Origin: Bacteroidales bacterium M8
GTDB lineage: Bacteria; Bacteroidota; Bacteroidia; Bacteroidales; Muribaculaceae
Reading direction: 5' to 3'
Assembly (NCBI GenBank): GCA_001689495.1
Contig: LUJS01000045.1
Location: 19,417-48,064 of the forward strand
DNA length: 28,648 nt
The notes under the pieces were generated by a model. It worked only from the letters and a program-made list of their open reading frames with translations, was not told the origin of the DNA and ran no database searches. The translations under genes were made by a program, and so were the position numbers. Positions 1-7,764 of this stretch are shown one piece after another (the stretch's first letter is position 1; each line of letters opens with the position of its first letter).

Positions 1-50
1 ATTATGGTATTTGAAAGTTACGAGTGAGAAGACCAAATATTAAGCCATTG

Positions 51-82
51 CAAAAATAAGACATTAGTTTTAAACATTCAAA
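51..82 (-). promoter_or_regulatory. Predicted leftward Bacteroidetes-type promoter at the window edge
   Basis: On the minus strand the -33 box TTTG (79-82) is followed after 20 bases by TATTTTTG (51-58), matching the Bacteroidetes form TTTG-N19/20-TAnnTTTG. It points out of the left end of the window, so the gene it drives starts beyond base 1. Between it and the edge I see no minus-strand start that stays open (one ATG is followed at once by Ala and a stop). Confidence 0.55.
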
Positions 83-139
83 AATTTCAGGCAAAATCTT
101 AAAAAAAGTTTCTCGACTCGTTGTTATGGACTAAAAAAA

Positions 140-217
140 GATTCACGGCCTCGGCAGGTTTCATGCGGCTTATATTGGTCCCTCACTCCAGAGAGCACTT
201 CGCCGAGGCCGTGAATC
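140..217. repeat. Long hairpin with a perfect 16-bp stem
   Basis: The arm gattcacggcctcggc (140-155) is exactly complementary to gccgaggccgtgaatc (202-217), with a 46-base spacer. An A-rich run precedes it on the plus strand (134-139), which would read as a T-run after the stem on the minus strand. It could be a terminator for minus-strand transcription, a structured RNA, or the edge of the palindromic mosaic that follows. Confidence 0.7.
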
Positions 218-358
218 AATGGTTTATGTCGTATTTTTATCGTAAATCGTAGGGACGTGTTGGTTGGGTGCCGTTGGGTGTCGGTCGCACCCGCCCCGTT
301 TTGTGCGGGGGCTACGGATGGGCATGTCCCGCGAGGGACATGGGTTACACATAGCCGG

Positions 359-386
359 TTACATCGACCCTCGGGAGATGTGACCG
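359..386. repeat. Mosaic module M4, copy 1
   Basis: A 28-base segment matching 3238-3265 with three substitutions. It begins ttacatcgac and ends tgaccg. In block 1 it lies 54 bases before M2, with an unrelated insert between them; in block 2 it runs directly into M2. Confidence 0.7.
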
Positions 387-440
387 GATCTGATCGCCGT
401 CCCCGCCAACGTGTCCGGCAAGGACACGGATTGTAGGTCT

Positions 441-551
441 CGCGCGGGGCCCGGACACCCTGCGGGAGCCCGAACAATCGTCGGTCGCTCCAACCTCGGG
501 GCAAGCCCCGAGGCTATTAAAGCGGTGCCCCGCCTCCGCGGGGCGCATGGG
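441..551. repeat. Mosaic module M2, copy 1
   Basis: A 111-base segment matching 3264-3374 with only three substitutions and no gap. It contains the hairpins cctcggggcaagccccgagg and gccccgcctccgcggggc. Here it lies left of M1; in block 2 the same module lies right of M1. Confidence 0.85.
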
Positions 552-572
552 CGGTTGATGGTGCCGCGTTTT

Positions 573-679
573 CCGCGCACCTACGGCACGCCATTGGGTG
601 GGGTGCCGTTTCCCGGGGTTACGCACACCTATGGCGTGCTCACCCCGGGCTATTCCCACCCGACCGCCACGCGGTCGTT
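573..679. repeat. Mosaic module M1, copy 1
   Basis: A 107-base segment matching 3098-3206 with three substitutions and a 2-base indel. Its core is a hairpin with stem cccggggt (612-619) / accccggg (642-649) and an inner gcac/gtgc pairing. It ends with the small palindrome gaccgccacgcggtc. Confidence 0.85.
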
Positions 680-715
680 TATGCCCCGCGGGAGGAAAGG
701 GCGTTTTGCCATCCC

Positions 716-958
716 AGCCGCGAAGCGGCGATGCAATAGTAGCCCCACATCGAGCGAGGCACGAGCGATGGTGTGGGGTACGCGGAATATTATAATAATG
801 GGCCTCGGAGAGGTCCGTTAATTCCATCTCCACGCGCGCGAATCTCGCGTATTATACGACCTCTTCGAGGCCGGGGACGTACCGAATCCAACCCACCCCA
901 CACCATCGCTCGTGCCTCGCTCGATGTGGGGCTATCATTGCATCGCCGCGTCGCGGCT
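716..958. repeat. Large nested inverted repeat (module M5 pair around an inner hairpin)
   Basis: The 64-base arm 716-779 is the reverse complement of 895-958 with about 61 of 64 positions matching. Inside it a second inverted repeat pairs 801-815 (ggcctcggagaggtc) with 858-872 (gacctcttcgaggcc), differing at one position that still allows a G-U pair. The total span is 243 bases. No gene is visible in it. Confidence 0.85.
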
Positions 959-1004
959 TGGATCCCACCTCTGCGGGATGCATACCCAACTATGGGATGG
1001 TTGC

Positions 1005-1070
1005 CACCCGCCCCGCCTTGTGCGGGGCCCGGAAACGTAGCCCCGAGGCTTGCCTCGGGGTGGACGGCCC
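1005..1070. repeat. Mosaic module M3, copy 1
   Basis: A 66-base segment matching 3400-3465 at 61 positions, including the perfect hairpin ccccgaggcttgcctcgggg. In both copies it is followed by a second GC hairpin of the form ccccgaNNgggggtcg. A shorter relative lies at 287-313. Confidence 0.8.
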
Positions 1071-1235
1071 TCCCCAACAATCCGGCCCCCGAATGGGGGT
1101 CGGGGAATACCCGCACGGGCAGGGGCGCATGGGGGTTTTGCTGATGCAAAATTAGGTCATATCCCTGTATTTTCCCATTTTTAGGGGTCGAATAAATCTA
1201 TGCACCCGTTTTGTATGTCATTGATTGTCAAAACA

Positions 1236-1274
1236 ATACCGCCGCATAGATTTCAAAAATCTATGCGGCGGTAT
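1236..1274 (-). terminator. Probable intrinsic terminator of the TPR lipoprotein gene
   Basis: A perfect 18-bp stem (1236-1253 with 1257-1274) has a 3-base loop. It lies about 75 bases past the stop codon of the minus-strand gene at 1348. On the minus strand the stem is followed by ttgttttgac, a moderately T-rich tail. The position and perfection of the stem favour a terminator. Confidence 0.65.
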
Positions 1275-1347
1275 AATATATTGATTTACAATTAATTACA
1301 CAGGCAACAAAACCACTACTTGGGTCATCTTGTTGATACTCCGTCTA

Positions 1348-3012
1348 TTACAATATATGCGAGAGGTATTCTTGGGTGGATTCCGAGCCAGATTCGGTGA
1401 TTTTTCGCTTCAGCACCGACTTGCGGTTGTAGACCGCCTCGGTCCGTATGCCCTGAAGGATGCTGATGGCACGCGGGGAGAAGTCGAGCAGCAGATAGAG
1501 GTACAGCTCGTAGTCGCGCTCCTTTAGGCCGGGCACGTCCCTGCGCAGCCGGGCCATGAGTCCGTCGAGATTGGTGTCGACCAACGACTCGAGGTTGCCG
1601 AGAATCTGCCTGTCGTTCTGTATCTCGGAAATAATGGACAGCACCTCGTTTGAAATCTTGTCCCTTTCGTTGGAGAGCCCCTTGAACTGGAAGTATGTCG
1701 AGCAGAGGCGGTCGAGAATCTCGAAACGCGAGGCAAGCAGCCCCCTCACGTTCTCCTTGGCAAGCGCCGAGACGCTGCGGGCCTCGCTGACCTCCGACTC
1801 CTTCTCATTAAGGATATTGCGCAGGTCGCGGGCCTCGAGCATTATCATCTCCTTCTCCTGACGCAAAATGCGGGTCCGGTACACATATATGATAATGCCA
1901 CACAACAATATCAGCACTCCGACAGAAATGGCAAGGTACCTTATCCGGCGCTCCTTCTTGACAATCCTGAGGTTGCTTTCAGCCTCCTTGTCATAAAAAG
2001 ACGATATAGTGGCGGCATAGTTGCGGTTGAACAGTTTATCTACTTCACGATTCTGCCAGTTGAGGACATGGGATTTCAATTCGTATGCTGACTGAAAACG
2101 TCCTTCTCGTTGTAACAACATTATTTTCAGCTCGGACAGATCATACTCTCTTGCGTCAAGAGAGTCCTGACACTCACGGGCCTTGAGATTATTGCCTGTC
2201 AGAAGATATGATTCGCCAAGATTCTCATAATCATCCTCGATAAATGACGATGGGCTGATATTCCGCAGTATTTCATAATGTTGGATTGCTTTCTTATATT
2301 CTCCTTTATAAAATAATGCAGCCGCAATTTCTCTTAAAGCAGCAACTTTAAGGTCGATGTTGCCGATGGAGTCTGCAATGTCGAGGGCTTGCGAAGAGTA
2401 TATAAGAGCCGTATCGTTCTGTTTTATCATAATATATGCACGCGAGAGGTCTATCAGAGCCCACGGGGCATATTTCTTGGACTTCGCGTCGCGCAGACTC
2501 CGGTAAGAGAGGTCATAATAATGGAGGGCGCTCGAGGCATCGTACATGGCCTTGAATCCGTCGGCGATGGTGCGGTAGACGAGACCGAGCAGCAGGTGGT
2601 CTGAGGCGGCCAGGGCGTATTTCTCGGCGCGGAGACCGTCGACTATCGACTGCTCGTAGTGCTTATTATAATAGTTGACAATAGACGCCATGTAGAATGC
2701 CTCGGCCTTTTCGGCGTGGGAGCCGTGCGTGGCGTAATAGTCAGTGCCAATGGCGATAATGGAATCATCATATACAGGCACGTCGGCCAAATGCCGCGCG
2801 CGTGTCAGCAGCACGGCGTGGCGCGCCCGCGCGGCGTCGGTGCGGAGGGTGGCGGGGTCGATGGCGTCGAGCAGGGCGAGGGCCGAGTCGGGCGCCAACG
2901 TCATCAGCGAGTCGGCACGATTCATCGCCTCGCCCACCCGGCGGGGAGTGCAGCCCCCGATGCCAAGGCATACGAGAGCGGCGAGAATGAATATGTATAT
3001 CAGCTGTCGCAT
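1348..3012 (-). CDS. TPR lipoprotein with one membrane span and C-terminal HTH-like region
   Basis: A 554-residue protein. It starts with MRQLIYIF and a lipoprotein signal ending IGGC (Cys21), so the mature N-terminus should be lipid-anchored outside the cytoplasm. Residues about 60-340 are helical repeats of TPR type. A hydrophobic span at about 359-378 is followed by a coiled coil rich in Glu and Arg, then a conserved-looking C-terminus (about 510-540, LKERDYELYLY...AVYNRKSVLKRK) that resembles the degenerate LuxR-like helix-turn-helix of Bacteroidales TPR regulators. Such proteins are thought to carry an extracytoplasmic signal to a cytoplasmic DNA-binding end; this role is inferred. The frame stays open upstream to 3105 but runs into repeat DNA, so the Met at 3012, just after a promoter-like site, is preferred. 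The gene sits alone between two mosaic repeat blocks. Confidence 0.75.
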   Translation of the reverse strand: MRQLIYIFILAALVCLGIGGCTPRRVGEAMNRADSLMTLAPDSALALLDAIDPATLRTDAARARHAVLLTRARHLADVPVYDDSIIAIGTDYYATHGSHAEKAEAFYMASIVNYYNKHYEQSIVDGLRAEKYALAASDHLLLGLVYRTIADGFKAMYDASSALHYYDLSYRSLRDAKSKKYAPWALIDLSRAYIMIKQNDTALIYSSQALDIADSIGNIDLKVAALREIAAALFYKGEYKKAIQHYEILRNISPSSFIEDDYENLGESYLLTGNNLKARECQDSLDAREYDLSELKIMLLQREGRFQSAYELKSHVLNWQNREVDKLFNRNYAATISSFYDKEAESNLRIVKKERRIRYLAISVGVLILLCGIIIYVYRTRILRQEKEMIMLEARDLRNILNEKESEVSEARSVSALAKENVRGLLASRFEILDRLCSTYFQFKGLSNERDKISNEVLSIISEIQNDRQILGNLESLVDTNLDGLMARLRRDVPGLKERDYELYLYLLLDFSPRAISILQGIRTEAVYNRKSVLKRKITESGSESTQEYLSHIL

Positions 3013-3023
3013 GATTCCAGACA

Positions 3024-3055
3024 CAAAGTTAGGCAAAATTATGCGGCAGCAGAAA
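3024..3055 (-). promoter_or_regulatory. Predicted promoter of the TPR lipoprotein gene
   Basis: The minus strand reads TAACTTTG at 3024-3031, a match to the TAnnTTTG -7 box. The near-consensus TTTC lies 20 bases upstream (3052-3055). Transcription would begin only a few bases before the Met at 3012, which supports that start. Confidence 0.5.
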
Positions 3056-3097
3056 TTTTCACAAAAAAGATTCAATTTGCGGATTGGCCGCCGTTTG

Positions 3098-3206
3098 CCG
3101 CGCACCTACGGCGCGCCATTGGGTGGGGTTGGCCGTTTCCCGGGGTTACGCACACCCATGGCGTGCTCACCCCGGGCTATTCCCGCCCGACCGCCACGCG
3201 GTCGTT
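3098..3206. repeat. Mosaic module M1, copy 2
   Basis: Second copy of the 573-679 segment, 109 bases, differing by three substitutions and a 2-base insertion. The extended GC hairpin in its core is preserved. Confidence 0.85.
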
Positions 3207-3263
3207 CACGCCCCCGTGGGGCGCATGGGTTTGGCGATTACATCGACATTCGGGAGATATGAC

Positions 3264-3374
3264 CGCGCGGGGCCCGGACACCCTGCGGGAGCCCGAACAA
3301 TCGGCGGTTGCTCCAACCTCGGGGCAAGCCCCGAGGCTATTAAAGCGGTGCCCCGCATCCGCGGGGCGCATGGG
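3264..3374. repeat. Mosaic module M2, copy 2
   Basis: Second copy of 441-551, 108 of 111 positions identical. It follows directly on M4 copy 2, whereas in block 1 the two are 54 bases apart. Confidence 0.85.
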
Positions 3375-3399
3375 TGTTTTGCTCCCCGATAGGTGGTGG

Positions 3400-3465
3400 C
3401 ACCCGCCCTGCCTTGTGCGGGGCTTGGGAACGTAGCCCCGAGGCTTGCCTCGGGGTAGACGGCCC
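3400..3465. repeat. Mosaic module M3, copy 2
   Basis: Second copy of 1005-1070, 61 of 66 positions identical. The hairpin ccccgaggcttgcctcgggg is unchanged. Confidence 0.8.
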
Positions 3466-3590
3466 GACCCCCTTTCCGACCCCCGAACGGGGGTCGTGGA
3501 ATAGCCGCCCCTCCAACGCGAGAATCGGCGGAAAGAGGGCGGGATTTACAGAAATCTGTCGATTCGGGGGCTTGTGTCACGATTTTTTGT

Positions 3591-3598
3591 TATTTTTG
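3591..3598 (+). promoter_or_regulatory. Predicted -7 box of the proCBA operon
   Basis: TATTTTTG fits TAnnTTTG and lies 36 bases before the proC start. The upstream box is weak: CTTG at 3571-3574 with a 16-base spacer, shorter than the usual 19-20. It is the only good candidate between the repeat block and proC. Confidence 0.45.
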
Positions 3599-3634
3599 TG
3601 GCGGAATTACAAAAGATATTCAGCCAACAACGAT

Positions 3635-4408
3635 ATGAAAGTTTCCATCATAGGTGCCGGGGCGATGGGCGGGGCGGTGGCCCGAGGCCTGCTTGCCGCC
3701 AAGGCCGTGAGCCCCGAGATGCTCACGGTGGCAAATCCCCACCTCGACAAGATCGGAGACCTCGCCGCCCGCGGGGTCCGCGTCACAACCTCTAACGCCG
3801 ATGCCGCCACGGGCGCCGACATCGTGGTGGTTGCCGTCAAGCCGTGGCTTGTCGCAGGCGTCATCGCCGAGATCGCACCCGTCGTCGAGCCGACCGCCAC
3901 CGAGGTCACGGCCATCGTGGCCGGGGTGTCGTGCGCCGACCTAATCGGCATGTTTGCCGGCCGCGTGCCCGAGCGCCTCTCGATTGCCATGCCCAACACG
4001 GCCATGACCGTGGGCGAGTCCATGACGTTCATCGTCGAGGCGGCGGGCGAGTGCACTGGGGCGCGGGAAGTTTTCGGCCCGCTGGGGCGCGTGATGGTGA
4101 TTGACGAGCGTCTGCTGCCGGGTGCCACGGCGCTGGCATCGTGCGGCATAGCCTATGCCATGCGCTATGTGAGGGCGGCCTCGGAGGGCGGCGTCGAGCT
4201 GGGCTTCAGGGCCTCGGAGGCCCAGAAGATCGTGGCTCAGACCCTGCGCGGGGCGGTGGCGCTGCTCGACACCGAGGGCGCGCATCCCGAGACAGAGATA
4301 GACAAGGTGACCACTCCCGGCGGCCTGACCATACGCGGCCTCAACGCCATGGAGCGCTCGGGATTCACGGCGGCGGTGATCGACGGACTCAAAGCCAGCG
4401 TGAGATGA
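3635..4408 (+). CDS. proC: Pyrroline-5-carboxylate reductase
   Basis: A 257-residue cytoplasmic enzyme for the last step of proline synthesis: NAD(P)H-dependent reduction of 1-pyrroline-5-carboxylate to proline. The dinucleotide-binding loop GAGAMG is at residues 7-12, followed by a Rossmann half (VVVAVKPW), the MPNTAM segment typical of the family, and the C-terminal signature with TPGGLTIRGL. Length is normal. The frame extends further upstream into repeat block 2; the Met at 3635 is chosen because it starts the conserved MKVSIIGAG strand and follows the promoter-like site. The stop overlaps the proB start by ATGA (4405-4408), so the two are probably translationally coupled. Confidence 0.95.
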   Translation: MKVSIIGAGAMGGAVARGLLAAKAVSPEMLTVANPHLDKIGDLAARGVRVTTSNADAATGADIVVVAVKPWLVAGVIAEIAPVVEPTATEVTAIVAGVSCADLIGMFAGRVPERLSIAMPNTAMTVGESMTFIVEAAGECTGAREVFGPLGRVMVIDERLLPGATALASCGIAYAMRYVRAASEGGVELGFRASEAQKIVAQTLRGAVALLDTEGAHPETEIDKVTTPGGLTIRGLNAMERSGFTAAVIDGLKASVR

Positions 4409-5475
4409 GCAGGATTGTCGTAAAAGTGGGCAGCAACGTGCTGACGCGCAGCGACGGCATGCCCAACGTGACCAACATGTCGTCGCTGGTCGACCAGATG
4501 GCCTCGCTGCGCCGTCTGGGCCACGAGCTGGTGCTGGTGTCGAGCGGCGCGGTGGCCTGTGGCCGCGGTGCCGTCAAGCCGTCGAGACAGCTCGACGCCG
4601 TGGCCTCGAGACAGCTGTTCTCGTCCATCGGCCAGATAAAGCTCATCAACCTCTACAATCAGTTGTTCGGGGCATACGGAATCGTGGTGGGACAGGTGCT
4701 GACGCAGAAGGAGAACTTTGCCTCGCGCACCTCATACCTCAACCAGCGGGCCTGCATGCTCACCATGATCGAGAACGGCGTGATACCCATAGTCAACGAG
4801 AACGACACGGCCAGCCTGACCGAGCTGATGTTTACCGACAACGACGAGCTGTCGGGGCTGATAGCCACCATGACCGACGCCAACACGCTGGTGATACTAT
4901 CGAACGTCGACGGCATCTATACGGGCTCGCCCGCCGACCCCGAGTCGCGCCTGATAGAGCGCGTCGAGCCGGGCAAGGACGTGAGCGAGTATGTCGTGGC
5001 CTCGAAGAGCGGATTCGGCCGCGGAGGCATGGGCACCAAGTGCGGCATAGCCTCGAAGGTGGCCTCCGAGGGGGTGGCCGTGCTGATAGCCCGCGGCGAC
5101 AGGCCCGGCGTGCTCGTAGACCTGATAGAGCGCCCCGACACGGTGCCGCACACGCTGTTCGAGCCCTCGGCGGCGCCCCTCAGCAACATCAAGCGCTGGA
5201 TAGCTCACAGCGGATCGTTCGCCAAGGGCATAGTCCGCGTCAATGAGCGTGCGGCCACCGCCCTCGTCTCAGACCGCGCCGTGAGCCTGCTCCCGGTGGG
5301 GGTCACGTCGGTCGAGGGCGAGTGGGAAGAGGGTGACATCGTCACCATCATCGGCCCCGACGGACGCACCCTCGGCATGGGGCGCGCGGCTGTCTCGGGC
5401 ACCACCGCCGCCGAGAGCGTGGGACGCAGGGGCGGCAAGCCCGTGGTACACTACGACTATATGTATATCGAATAA
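4405..5475 (+). CDS. proB: Glutamate 5-kinase
   Basis: A 356-residue protein that phosphorylates glutamate to glutamyl-5-phosphate, the first and usually feedback-inhibited step of proline synthesis. The N-terminal amino-acid kinase domain opens with KVGSNVLT (residues 7-14) and includes VSSGAVACG, the VNENDT substrate segment, NVDGIYT and the GRGGMGTK loop. The last roughly 90 residues form a PUA domain, as in long-form ProB. The start overlaps the proC stop by 4 bases; proA follows after 27 bases. ProB and ProA act together because glutamyl phosphate is unstable, which fits their adjacency. Confidence 0.95.
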   Translation: MSRIVVKVGSNVLTRSDGMPNVTNMSSLVDQMASLRRLGHELVLVSSGAVACGRGAVKPSRQLDAVASRQLFSSIGQIKLINLYNQLFGAYGIVVGQVLTQKENFASRTSYLNQRACMLTMIENGVIPIVNENDTASLTELMFTDNDELSGLIATMTDANTLVILSNVDGIYTGSPADPESRLIERVEPGKDVSEYVVASKSGFGRGGMGTKCGIASKVASEGVAVLIARGDRPGVLVDLIERPDTVPHTLFEPSAAPLSNIKRWIAHSGSFAKGIVRVNERAATALVSDRAVSLLPVGVTSVEGEWEEGDIVTIIGPDGRTLGMGRAAVSGTTAAESVGRRGGKPVVHYDYMYIE

Positions 5476-5502
5476 AACAACACTTCAATCAAGCATACAC
5501 AC

Positions 5503-6753
5503 ATGGACTATGACAAGATATTCGGGCGCGTGCGCCAAGCCTCGCGCACGCTGGCCACGACGAGCGACGAGACACGGTCGGCGGCCATAACGACCCTCGC
5601 CGCGCTGGTCGACTCGTCGCACGACATGCTGCTGGCGGCCAATGCCGACGACCTGTCGCGCATGGACCCCGCCAATCCGCTCTACGACCGCCTCAGGCTC
5701 ACCCCCGAGCGCCTCGACGGCATAGCCTCAGACCTGCGCCATGTGGCGGCCCTCGACTGCCCCGTGGGCGAGGAGATAGAACACCGCACCCTGCCCAACG
5801 GCATAGACCTGAGGCGCGTGCGCGTGCCCTTCGGGGTGATCGGCGTGGTCTACGAGGCCAGACCCAACGTGACGTTCGACGTCTTCGCGCTCTGCGTCAA
5901 GAGCGGCAACGCCTGCATACTCAAGGGTGGACACGACGCCGACTCGTCAAACCTCGCGGCCATGAGCCTAATACACAAGGCCCTGTCGCAGTGCGGACTC
6001 CCCGAAGACTGTGCCGTGCTGCTCCCCTCGACCCACGAGGCCACCGCCGCCCTGCTCGGCGCCACGGGCTATGTCGACGTGTGCATACCCCGCGGAGGCC
6101 GCAGGCTCATAGACTTCGTGCGCGACAACGCCCGCGTCCCCGTCATCGAGACCGGCGCCGGCGTGGTGCACGCATATTTTGACGCCGACGGCGATCCGGC
6201 CATGGGCAGCGAGATAATAGACAACGCCAAGACACGCCGCGTCAGCGTGTGCAACGCGCTCGACTCGCTGCTGGTACACTCGTCGCGACTGGCCGACCTG
6301 CCCCTGATGCTGGCCCCGCTGGCCGCCAAGGGGGTCGAGCTGCACGCCGACAGCCGCGTCCTCGAGGCTCTGGCAGGGTCGTATCCGGCTGAACTGCTGA
6401 CAGAAGCCCGCCCCGACGACCTCGACCGCGAGTGGATGGACATGAAGATGGGTGTCTATGCGGTCGACTCGATCGACGAGGCCATAGCCCACATCGACGC
6501 CCACGGGTCGGGACACAGCGAGAGCATCATCACCGAGTCTGACGAGGCCGCCGACCTGTTCAGGCAGCGTGTCGACGCCGCCTGCGTCTATGTCAACCTG
6601 CCCACGTCGTTTACGGACGGAGCCCAATTCGGCCTCGGCGCCGAGATAGGCATCTCGACCCAGAAACTCGGCCCCCGCGGACCGATGGGCCTACGCGAGA
6701 TAACCTCGACACGCTATCTGCTCACCGGCCGCGGCCAGATACGCAAGCCCTGA
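5503..6753 (+). CDS. proA: Glutamate-5-semialdehyde dehydrogenase (gamma-glutamyl phosphate reductase)
   Basis: A 416-residue enzyme of the aldehyde dehydrogenase superfamily. It reduces glutamyl-5-phosphate with NADPH to glutamate-5-semialdehyde, which cyclises to the ProC substrate. Visible landmarks are VYEARPNVT near residues 117-124, KGGHDADSSN (141-150), PRGGRRLID, and the catalytic Cys250 in SVCNALDSLLVH. The C-terminus has the family segment FGLGAEIGISTQKL and GPMGLREITSTRY. Length matches the family norm of about 417. It completes the glutamate-to-proline pathway in one operon with proC and proB. Confidence 0.96.
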   Translation: MDYDKIFGRVRQASRTLATTSDETRSAAITTLAALVDSSHDMLLAANADDLSRMDPANPLYDRLRLTPERLDGIASDLRHVAALDCPVGEEIEHRTLPNGIDLRRVRVPFGVIGVVYEARPNVTFDVFALCVKSGNACILKGGHDADSSNLAAMSLIHKALSQCGLPEDCAVLLPSTHEATAALLGATGYVDVCIPRGGRRLIDFVRDNARVPVIETGAGVVHAYFDADGDPAMGSEIIDNAKTRRVSVCNALDSLLVHSSRLADLPLMLAPLAAKGVELHADSRVLEALAGSYPAELLTEARPDDLDREWMDMKMGVYAVDSIDEAIAHIDAHGSGHSESIITESDEAADLFRQRVDAACVYVNLPTSFTDGAQFGLGAEIGISTQKLGPRGPMGLREITSTRYLLTGRGQIRKP

Positions 6754-6757
6754 TACG

Positions 6758-7612
6758 ATGAGAATTATCATTTCAGTATTATTTTCAGTCCTCACCTGCA
6801 TCGGACTGAGCGCCGATACGCTTGACGGCATCGTCCGAGGCAAAGGGGACGCGGGACTCGGCTATGCGACCGTACTGCTGAAGGGGCGTCAGACAGGCGT
6901 CCTTGCCGACAGCACGGGTCATTTCTCACTCCCTGCCGACAGGGCCAGACCAAACGACAGCATCGTGGTTGGATATGTAGGTTTCAAACCGCAGACAGTG
7001 GCGCTTGCCGACCTTGACCTCGCGTCCGGCAACAACGTCATAACTCTTGAAGAGAGCACAACGGCCCTCCCCGAACTGACGGTGCGCCCCCGCAAATACA
7101 AGAAGCAGCGTCATGGGAAAAAACATCACACCGGGATGATGAAGGCATCGCTCGATGTCGGCAACATTGCCGGAGAGACATACGGCTTTGAGTTCCATTC
7201 CAAGCCGGGACGCGCCCTATGGCTCGACAACGTGGGATTCTACATCGAAGAGAGCGACGACATGATGAAGCGCATGAAATTCAGGGTGAACATATACGAC
7301 ATGTCGCGGGTCACCGGCGATGTATCAGACAAGTTTGACAATATCCTCCCCGCACCACTCACGTTCGAATATCGGAATGAAGACGTGAGGGACGGCACAT
7401 ATACCTACCGCCTGCCCGAAATGATAAGGCTGCCCGAAAATGCAATGGTAGAGATTGAGGCGCTTGAGAACCGTGAGGGAGAGGCGTTCGCATACCGCTG
7501 CAACCTCCTTGGCAAAGGGAGTTGGTCCAAGACACTCGAAGGAGACGGGCTGTGGATTAAATCGACATTCGCCATGCCGTTCTTCGCCGAGTGTATCGAA
7601 ACGGAAGAATAA
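6758..7612 (+). CDS. Secreted carboxypeptidase-regulatory-like domain protein
   Basis: A 284-residue protein with a Sec signal peptide (MRIIISVLFSVLTCIGLSA, cleavage probably near residue 19). Residues about 21-100 form a CarboxypepD_reg-like beta-sandwich: G-V/A-T, a GVLADSTGHFSL turn and VGYVGFKPQTV. This fold is common at the N-terminus of Bacteroidetes outer-membrane and periplasmic proteins. The rest (about 135-284) has no domain I recognise; it looks beta-rich. A basic linker (residues 110-124) joins the halves. It starts 4 bases after proA and is probably co-transcribed, but nothing links it functionally to proline synthesis. Confidence 0.7.
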   Translation: MRIIISVLFSVLTCIGLSADTLDGIVRGKGDAGLGYATVLLKGRQTGVLADSTGHFSLPADRARPNDSIVVGYVGFKPQTVALADLDLASGNNVITLEESTTALPELTVRPRKYKKQRHGKKHHTGMMKASLDVGNIAGETYGFEFHSKPGRALWLDNVGFYIEESDDMMKRMKFRVNIYDMSRVTGDVSDKFDNILPAPLTFEYRNEDVRDGTYTYRLPEMIRLPENAMVEIEALENREGEAFAYRCNLLGKGSWSKTLEGDGLWIKSTFAMPFFAECIETEE

Positions 7613-7712
7613 GGACGGCACGGAATCCGCAACTGCGCAAACCCTGAGTTATTGCGTCGGGATGAATTTTAAGACATTTTAATTTCAAAGTCTGCACAAT
7701 TCTGTTACAAAC

Positions 7713-7743
7713 TTTGCAATAATTTCATAAATAGCTATATTTG
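7713..7743 (+). promoter_or_regulatory. Promoter of the response regulator-rnhB pair
   Basis: TTTG (7713-7716), a 19-base spacer and TATATTTG (7736-7743) make a full Bacteroidetes consensus. Transcription should start near 7749. This places the upstream TTG at 7741 inside the promoter and favours the GTG at 7765 as the translation start. Confidence 0.75.
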
Positions 7744-7764
7744 CATTGTATAATTCTTGCAATC

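Larger units (their letters stand above)
240..1145. repeat. Palindrome-rich mosaic repeat block 1 (no credible gene)
   Basis: About 900 GC-rich bases built from short hairpins and modules that recur in block 2 (3084-3510). Plus-strand order: part of module M3 (287-313), M4 (359-386), M2 (441-551), M1 (573-679), M5 (716-779), a hairpin (801-872), inverted M5 (895-958), M3 (1003-1109). Open frames exist in several phases and on both strands at once, as expected for GC-rich palindromic DNA, and their predicted peptides have no recognisable domain. I treat the block as non-coding repeat DNA. Confidence 0.75.
3084..3510. repeat. Palindrome-rich mosaic repeat block 2 (no credible gene)
   Basis: GC-rich intergenic DNA between the divergent TPR gene and proC. 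It carries the modules of block 1 in the order M1 (3098-3206), M4 (3238-3265), M2 (3264-3374), M3 (3400-3465 plus a following hairpin), all in the same orientation as in block 1 but in a different order. The open frames through it are phase-ambiguous and their peptides have no recognisable domain. Confidence 0.75.

Noticed and set aside
1..27. Short frame at the left edge ending at 27 as the tail of a rightward gene
   Set aside because: Only eight codons are visible and the region also carries a leftward promoter; not enough to support a gene.
124..1155. Several overlapping open frames of 60-160 codons on both strands in the first repeat block
   Set aside because: They arise from GC-rich palindromes, are open in many phases at once, repeat in block 2, and encode Pro/Arg-rich peptides without domains.
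2659..3580. Open frames running through block 2 and upstream of proC
   Set aside because: They lie over the TPR gene on the other strand or over repeat modules; the proC start at 3635 explains the coding part.
7741..7764. TTG start for the response regulator
   Set aside because: It is inside the -7 promoter box (TATATTTG, 7736-7743), so it would not be in the mRNA.
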